Positions 4,169 to 8,204 of a stretch of 8,204 nucleotides of DNA are shown here, piece by piece. The DNA lies in NCBI GenBank assembly GCA_903933395.1, contig CAIZKA010000176.1, positions 1 to 8,204 of the forward strand, in the 5' to 3' direction. This DNA comes from an uncultured beta proteobacterium. GTDB taxonomy: Bacteria; Pseudomonadota; Gammaproteobacteria; Burkholderiales; Rhodocyclaceae. How positions within the stretch are numbered: position 1 is the first letter of the stretch; each line of letters opens with the position of its first letter. The translations under genes and the position numbers were made by a program. The notes beneath the pieces are model-generated. The model did no database searches. It was not told the origin of the DNA and worked only from the letters and a program-made list of their open reading frames with translations.

Positions 4169-6748
4169 ATGACATCGTTCGCCAAAGAAACCCTGCCGAT
4201 CAGCCTCGAAGAGGAGATGCGTCACTCTTATCTCGATTACGCCATGAGCGTGATCGTCGGCCGGGCACTGCCGGACGTGCGCGATGGTCTGAAACCCGTG
4301 CACCGGCGCGTGCTTTTCGCCATGCACGAGCTCTCCAACGACTGGAACCGGGCCTACAAGAAGTCGGCCCGCATCGTCGGCGATGTCATCGGCAAATACC
4401 ATCCTCACGGCGACACGGCGGTCTACGACACCATCGTCCGCATGGCCCAGGATTTCTCCCTGCGCTACATGCTGGTCGATGGTCAGGGCAACTTCGGCTC
4501 GGTGGACGGCGACAACGCGGCGGCGATGCGTTACACCGAAGTGCGCATGGCTCGCATCGGCCACGAGCTTCTCCTGGACATCGACAAGGAAACCGTCGAT
4601 TTCGGCCCGAACTACGACGGCTCGGAGCATGAACCGCTGGTTCTCCCGGCGCGCATCCCGAACCTGCTGATCAATGGATCCGCGGGCATCGCCGTGGGGA
4701 TGGCAACCAATATTCCACCCCACAACCTCAATGAGGTGGTGGATGCCTGTCTGGTTCTGCTCGGCAACCCGGAAACCACGATCGACGAACTGATCAAGAT
4801 CATTCCCGCGCCTGATTTCCCGACGGCTGGGCTGATCTATGGTGTTTCCGGCGTGCGCGACGGCTACCACACGGGTCGCGGTCGCGTGATCATGCGCGCG
4901 CGTACCCACATCGAGGACTTGCAGCGCAGCGGTCGGCAGGCCATCGTCGTCGACGAATTGCCCTATCAGGTCAACAAGCGGACGCTGCAGGAAAAGATTG
5001 CCGAACTGGTGCACGAAAAGAAGATCGAGGGCATCGCGCATATCCAGGACGAGTCGGACAAGTCCGGCATGCGCCTGGTGATCGAGCTGAAGAAGGGCCA
5101 GGTGCCGGAGGTGGTGCTGAACCACCTCTACAAGCAGACGCAACTGCAGGACACTTTCGGCATGAACATGGTGGCGCTGGTCGATGGCCGGCCGCGCCTG
5201 CTGAACCTCAAGGAAATGCTGCAATGCTTCCTCGCCCACCGCCGTGAGGTCATCACGCGACGCACGGTGTTCGAGCTGCGCAAGGCGCGCGAGCGCGGGC
5301 ACATTCTCGAAGGCCTGGCGGTCGCGCTGTCTAATGTCGATGAAATCATCGCCCTGATCAAGGCCGCGCAGACGCCGGCAGACGCCAAGCGCGGCCTGAT
5401 GGCGCGCACCTGGCGCTCGGCCCTGGTGGAAGGCATGCTGGCCCGGGCGTCGGCCGAATCGTCGCGCCCCGATGGCCTCGGCGCGGAGTTCGGCCTTTCG
5501 GCGCAAGGCTATCTGTTGTCCGACGCGCAGGCGCAAGCGATCCTCGAACTTCGCCTGCAGCGCCTGACCGGCCTCGAGCAGGACAAGATCGTCGCCGAAT
5601 ACAAGGAAGTGATGGACCAGATCGCCGACCTGCTCGACATCCTGGCCCGCCCCGAGCGCATCACCACGATCATCGGCGAAGAACTGGCGGCCGTGAAGGC
5701 ACAGTTCGGCGACGCGCGGCGATCGGAAATCGTTCTCAGCACGGCCGACATCAACCTCGAAGACCTGATCATGCGCGAAGACATGGTCGTCACGCTGTCG
5801 CATACCGGCTACATCAAGCGCCAACCGCTCGCCGACTACCGCGCCCAGCGGCGCGGCGGACGGGGCAAGCAGGCGGCGGCGATCAAGGAGGACGATTTCG
5901 TCGATCGCCTGTTCGTCGCCAATACCCACGACTACATCCTGTGCTTTTCCAGTCGCGGCCGGGTGTATTGGCTCAAGGTCTACGAAGCGCCTGAAGGACA
6001 GCGGGCCTCGCGCGGCAGGCCGATCATCAATCTCTTCCCGCTCGAGGAGGGCGAGAAGATCACGGCGATCCTGCCGGTCAAGGAGTTTGACGAGGAGCAT
6101 TTCGTCTTCATGGCCACCGGGATGGGGACGGTGAAGAAGACGCCGCTGACCAGTTTCGCCAATCCGCGCAAGGCCGGAATCATCGCGGTCGGCCTGGACG
6201 AAGGGGACCGCCTGATCGGGGTGGCCATTACCAACGGCCACTGCGACGTCATGCTGTTTTCGGATTCCGGCAAGGCGGTACGCTTTGCCGAGGACGATGT
6301 ACGGCCGATGGGTCGCGAGGCTCGCGGTGTGCGCGGCATGATGCTGGAAGATCAGCAGAGCGTGATTTCCATGCTGGTTGCCGATAGCGAGGACTATTCC
6401 GTGCTGACGGCGACCGAGAACGGCTTCGGCAAACGCACGCCGATTGCCGAGTACACCCGCCACGGCCGCGGTACCAAGGGCATGATCGCCATCCAGACCT
6501 CCGAGCGCAACGGCAAGGTCGTGGCCGCCGTTCTCGTCGACCTGGGCGAGACGCGCGAGGAGATCATGCTGATCTCGACCGGTGGCGTGCTGATCCGCAC
6601 CCGGGTTACGGACATCCGGGTCATGAGCCGCTCGACCCAGGGTGTCACGCTGATCAATCTCGACGACGGCACCTATCTGGCCGGCGTCGAAAAAGTGATT
6701 GAAACCGAAGAAATCGAAGAATCCGAAGAACCAGATACCGAGGAGTAA
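4169..6748 (+). CDS. gyrA: DNA gyrase subunit A
   Basis: This 859-residue catalytic subunit works with GyrB as A2B2 to introduce negative supercoils. The N-terminal breakage-reunion domain (1 to about 525) contains the quinolone-resistance region, HPHGDTAVYDTIVRMAQ, with T83 and D87, and the active-site tyrosine Y122 in AAAMRYTEVR. The GyrA-box QRRGGRG is at 560-566, exactly at the E. coli position; it marks a gyrase rather than ParC and starts the DNA-wrapping beta-pinwheel (about 535-835). An acidic tail ends the protein (ETEEIEESEEPDTEE). ATG 4169 gives the conserved N terminus and has GAGG (4157-4160) 8 nt upstream. Threonine rather than serine at 83 is a natural state in several species and is not by itself proof of acquired resistance. 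serC begins 8 nt after the stop, so the two are probably cotranscribed. The gene contains no TTA, CTA or TCA codon. Confidence 0.99.
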   Translation: MTSFAKETLPISLEEEMRHSYLDYAMSVIVGRALPDVRDGLKPVHRRVLFAMHELSNDWNRAYKKSARIVGDVIGKYHPHGDTAVYDTIVRMAQDFSLRYMLVDGQGNFGSVDGDNAAAMRYTEVRMARIGHELLLDIDKETVDFGPNYDGSEHEPLVLPARIPNLLINGSAGIAVGMATNIPPHNLNEVVDACLVLLGNPETTIDELIKIIPAPDFPTAGLIYGVSGVRDGYHTGRGRVIMRARTHIEDLQRSGRQAIVVDELPYQVNKRTLQEKIAELVHEKKIEGIAHIQDESDKSGMRLVIELKKGQVPEVVLNHLYKQTQLQDTFGMNMVALVDGRPRLLNLKEMLQCFLAHRREVITRRTVFELRKARERGHILEGLAVALSNVDEIIALIKAAQTPADAKRGLMARTWRSALVEGMLARASAESSRPDGLGAEFGLSAQGYLLSDAQAQAILELRLQRLTGLEQDKIVAEYKEVMDQIADLLDILARPERITTIIGEELAAVKAQFGDARRSEIVLSTADINLEDLIMREDMVVTLSHTGYIKRQPLADYRAQRRGGRGKQAAAIKEDDFVDRLFVANTHDYILCFSSRGRVYWLKVYEAPEGQRASRGRPIINLFPLEEGEKITAILPVKEFDEEHFVFMATGMGTVKKTPLTSFANPRKAGIIAVGLDEGDRLIGVAITNGHCDVMLFSDSGKAVRFAEDDVRPMGREARGVRGMMLEDQQSVISMLVADSEDYSVLTATENGFGKRTPIAEYTRHGRGTKGMIAIQTSERNGKVVAAVLVDLGETREEIMLISTGGVLIRTRVTDIRVMSRSTQGVTLINLDDGTYLAGVEKVIETEEIEESEEPDTEE

Positions 6749-6756
6749 GACAAACC

Positions 6757-7839
6757 ATGGCACGCATTTTCAATTTCAGCGCAGGACCGGCCGCATTGCC
6801 TGAGGCGGTACTCAAGCAGGCCGCAGAAGAATTGCTGGACTGGCACGGCAGCGGCCAGTCGGTGATGGAAATGAGCCATCGCGGCAAGGAATACATGGCC
6901 ATCCACGCCCAGGCCGAAGCCGACCTGCGTGAACTGATGGGGATTCCCGCCAATTACAAGGTGCTGTTCCTGCAAGGCGGCGCCACCCTGCAGTTTGAAA
7001 TGATCCCGATGAACTTGATGGCGGGCAAGGCCGGCGCCGACTATGTGCACACCGGCGAATGGGCCAAGAAGGCCATCAAGGCCGCCAAGGCCTTCGGCAA
7101 GGTCAATATCGTCGCCAGCAGCGAGGACGGCAAGTTCGCCTACGCCCCGGCGCAGAAGGACTGGAAACTCGACAAGGATGCCGCTTACGTGCATTACACC
7201 GGCAACGAGACCATCGGCGGCGTCGAGTTTCAATGGACGCCCGAGACCGGAAACGTTCCGCTGGTGTGCGACATGTCCTCCCACATCCTGTCCAGGCCGG
7301 TCGATGTCAGCAAGTACGGCCTGATCTACGCCGGCGCGCAGAAGAACATCGGCCCGGCGGGCCTCACCATCGTCATCATCCGCGACGACCTGATCGGCAA
7401 GGGCGTACCGGCCCCGCAGACCATGATGGACTACAAGACCCACGCCGAGAGCGACTCGATGTACAACACGCCGCCCACCTACGGCATCTACATCGCCGGC
7501 CTGGTGTTCCAGTGGCTCAAGCAGCAGGGCGGCCTGGCGGCCATCGAGAAACAGAACATCGCCAAGGCAACAATGCTCTACGACTGCATCGACGCATCGA
7601 GCTTCTACGCCAATCCGGTGCGCAAGGAAGACCGCTCGCGCATGAACGTACCGTTCACGCTCAAGGATGCCGCGCTGGACGAGGAATTCCTCAAGGGTGC
7701 CAAGGCCGCCGGCATGGTGCAGTTGAAGGGCCACCGCTCCGTCGGCGGCATGCGCGCCTCGATCTACAACGCCATGCCGGTGGCCGGTGTTGCCGCACTG
7801 GTCGCCTACATGAAGGAATTCGAGGCAAAAAATGGCTAA
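6757..7839 (+). CDS. serC: phosphoserine aminotransferase SerC
   Basis: This 360-residue PLP enzyme converts 3-phosphohydroxypyruvate and glutamate to phosphoserine, the second step of serine biosynthesis. In bacteria of this type it can also act on the parallel intermediate of the DXP-dependent PLP route. Family signatures are FNFSAGPAALP (5-15), SHRGKEY with R42, FLQGGATLQF (71-80), the Schiff-base lysine K196 in YAGAQKNIGPAG, and GGMRASIYNAM with R333 near the C terminus. Length and spacing match E. coli SerC (lysine 198 there). The Shine-Dalgarno AGGAG (6741-6745) lies in the last gyrA codons, 11 nt before the ATG. The last 8 nt overlap the next gene's start. Position after gyrA is shared with Pseudomonas and many betaproteobacteria. 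Confidence 0.98.
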   Translation: MARIFNFSAGPAALPEAVLKQAAEELLDWHGSGQSVMEMSHRGKEYMAIHAQAEADLRELMGIPANYKVLFLQGGATLQFEMIPMNLMAGKAGADYVHTGEWAKKAIKAAKAFGKVNIVASSEDGKFAYAPAQKDWKLDKDAAYVHYTGNETIGGVEFQWTPETGNVPLVCDMSSHILSRPVDVSKYGLIYAGAQKNIGPAGLTIVIIRDDLIGKGVPAPQTMMDYKTHAESDSMYNTPPTYGIYIAGLVFQWLKQQGGLAAIEKQNIAKATMLYDCIDASSFYANPVRKEDRSRMNVPFTLKDAALDEEFLKGAKAAGMVQLKGHRSVGGMRASIYNAMPVAGVAALVAYMKEFEAKNG

Positions 7840-8204
7840 ACCGGTCAATGTCCTGATCCTCAACCAGATCTCGCAAAACGGCCTCAAGCGCCTGCCGGCG
7901 GAGCATTACCAGGTCGGCAAGGACGTCGCTGTCCCGGATGCGATCATGGTGCGCTCGGCCGACATGCACAAGATGGAGATCCCGAAGTCGGTGCAGGCCA
8001 TCGCTCGCGCCGGCGCCGGCACCAACAACATTCCGGTCAAGGCCATGTCGGCGCGCGGCGTACCGGTGTTCAACGCACCCGGCGCCAATGCCAACGCGGT
8101 CAAGGAACTGGTGGTGGCCGGCATGCTGCTCTCGGCGCGCAACATCGGCGGGGCGATGAAATTCGTCTCCGCCCTCGATCCAAACGATCCCGAGATGGAA
8201 AAGA
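7832..8204 (+). CDS. serA: 3-phosphoglycerate dehydrogenase (SerA type), 5' part, cut by the window edge
   Basis: The first 124 codons of an NAD-dependent D-2-hydroxyacid dehydrogenase, running off the end of the window without a stop. It would oxidise 3-phosphoglycerate to 3-phosphohydroxypyruvate, the substrate of SerC. The visible part is the N-terminal substrate-binding lobe. It contains AIMVRSADM (38-46), then ARAGAGTNNIP, which replaces the common RAGVGVDNI form. This is followed by VFNAPGANANAVKELVVAGM, the helix-capping block typical of SerA. The Rossmann GxGxxG motif, catalytic Arg/Glu/His and any ACT domain lie beyond the window. ATG 7832 overlaps the serC stop in ATGGCTAA, arguing for coupled translation. 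The NAPGANANAVKE block and the SerC neighbour favour SerA over other hydroxyacid dehydrogenases. Confidence 0.88.
   Translation, partial: MAKPVNVLILNQISQNGLKRLPAEHYQVGKDVAVPDAIMVRSADMHKMEIPKSVQAIARAGAGTNNIPVKAMSARGVPVFNAPGANANAVKELVVAGMLLSARNIGGAMKFVSALDPNDPEMEK

Noticed and set aside
4100..6763. 887-codon open frame on the minus strand covering gyrA
   Set aside because: It lies in exact antisense codon register to a certain gyrA gene, has low-complexity His/Arg/Asp-rich composition and no recognisable domain. It is explained by absence of TTA, CTA and TCA in gyrA.
6673..7887. 404-codon minus-strand frame opposite serC
   Set aside because: Same codon-bias shadow; it crosses the gyrA-serC-serA junctions with no plausible start or domain.
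1..8204. CRISPR array, insertion sequence, toxin-antitoxin or defence system
   Set aside because: No regularly spaced repeats, transposase motifs or unassigned gene-sized space were found; all sizeable sequence is accounted for by core genes.

Overview
The window looks like a piece of a GC-rich betaproteobacterial chromosome, most likely from the Rhodocyclaceae/Azoarcus-like group. Three things suggest this. The tmRNA encodes the proteolysis tag ANDERFALAA, a betaproteobacterial type. The OmpA-family protein has the short, Cys-containing N-terminal domain common in betaproteobacteria. The gene order ompA-ubiG-phosphatase beside gyrA-serC is the core arrangement of beta- and some gammaproteobacteria. 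The family-level placement is inference. I see no mobile element, phage gene or CRISPR array. This is ordinary, densely packed core genome with a few small features of interest.

The left half reads on the minus strand. From the divergent gyrA promoter region leftwards it carries: a TRZ/ATZ-family amidohydrolase (probably a methylthioadenosine/S-adenosylhomocysteine deaminase, 2712-4055); an OmpA-family peptidoglycan-binding lipid-side anchor protein (1916-2638) with its own candidate promoter and a strong intrinsic terminator; a gap holding two REP-like hairpins (1803-1867); ubiG (1067-1774); a HAD phosphatase that overlaps ubiG by 8 nt (415-1074); and the tmRNA gene ssrA (3-364). The phosphatase belongs to the phosphoglycolate phosphatase-like family. 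Its sequence and its place beside ubiG point more to MupP, the N-acetylmuramic acid 6-phosphate phosphatase of peptidoglycan recycling.

The right half reads on the plus strand: gyrA (4169-6748), serC (6757-7839) and the 5' part of a serA-type 3-phosphoglycerate dehydrogenase (7832 to the window edge). gyrA and serC are separated by 8 nt, and serC and serA overlap by 8 nt, so the three are probably one transcript. SerA and SerC catalyse the first two steps of serine biosynthesis, and both are made here behind the DNA gyrase A subunit.

The two halves diverge from the 113-nt gap at 4056-4168. It has an extended -10 promoter for gyrA and a weaker minus-strand promoter that would start the amidohydrolase mRNA almost exactly at its ATG. 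Large antisense reading frames cover gyrA, serC, ubiG, ompA and the phosphatase. They follow from avoidance of TTA, CTA and TCA codons and are not annotated as genes. No stretch over 300 bases lacks a gene.
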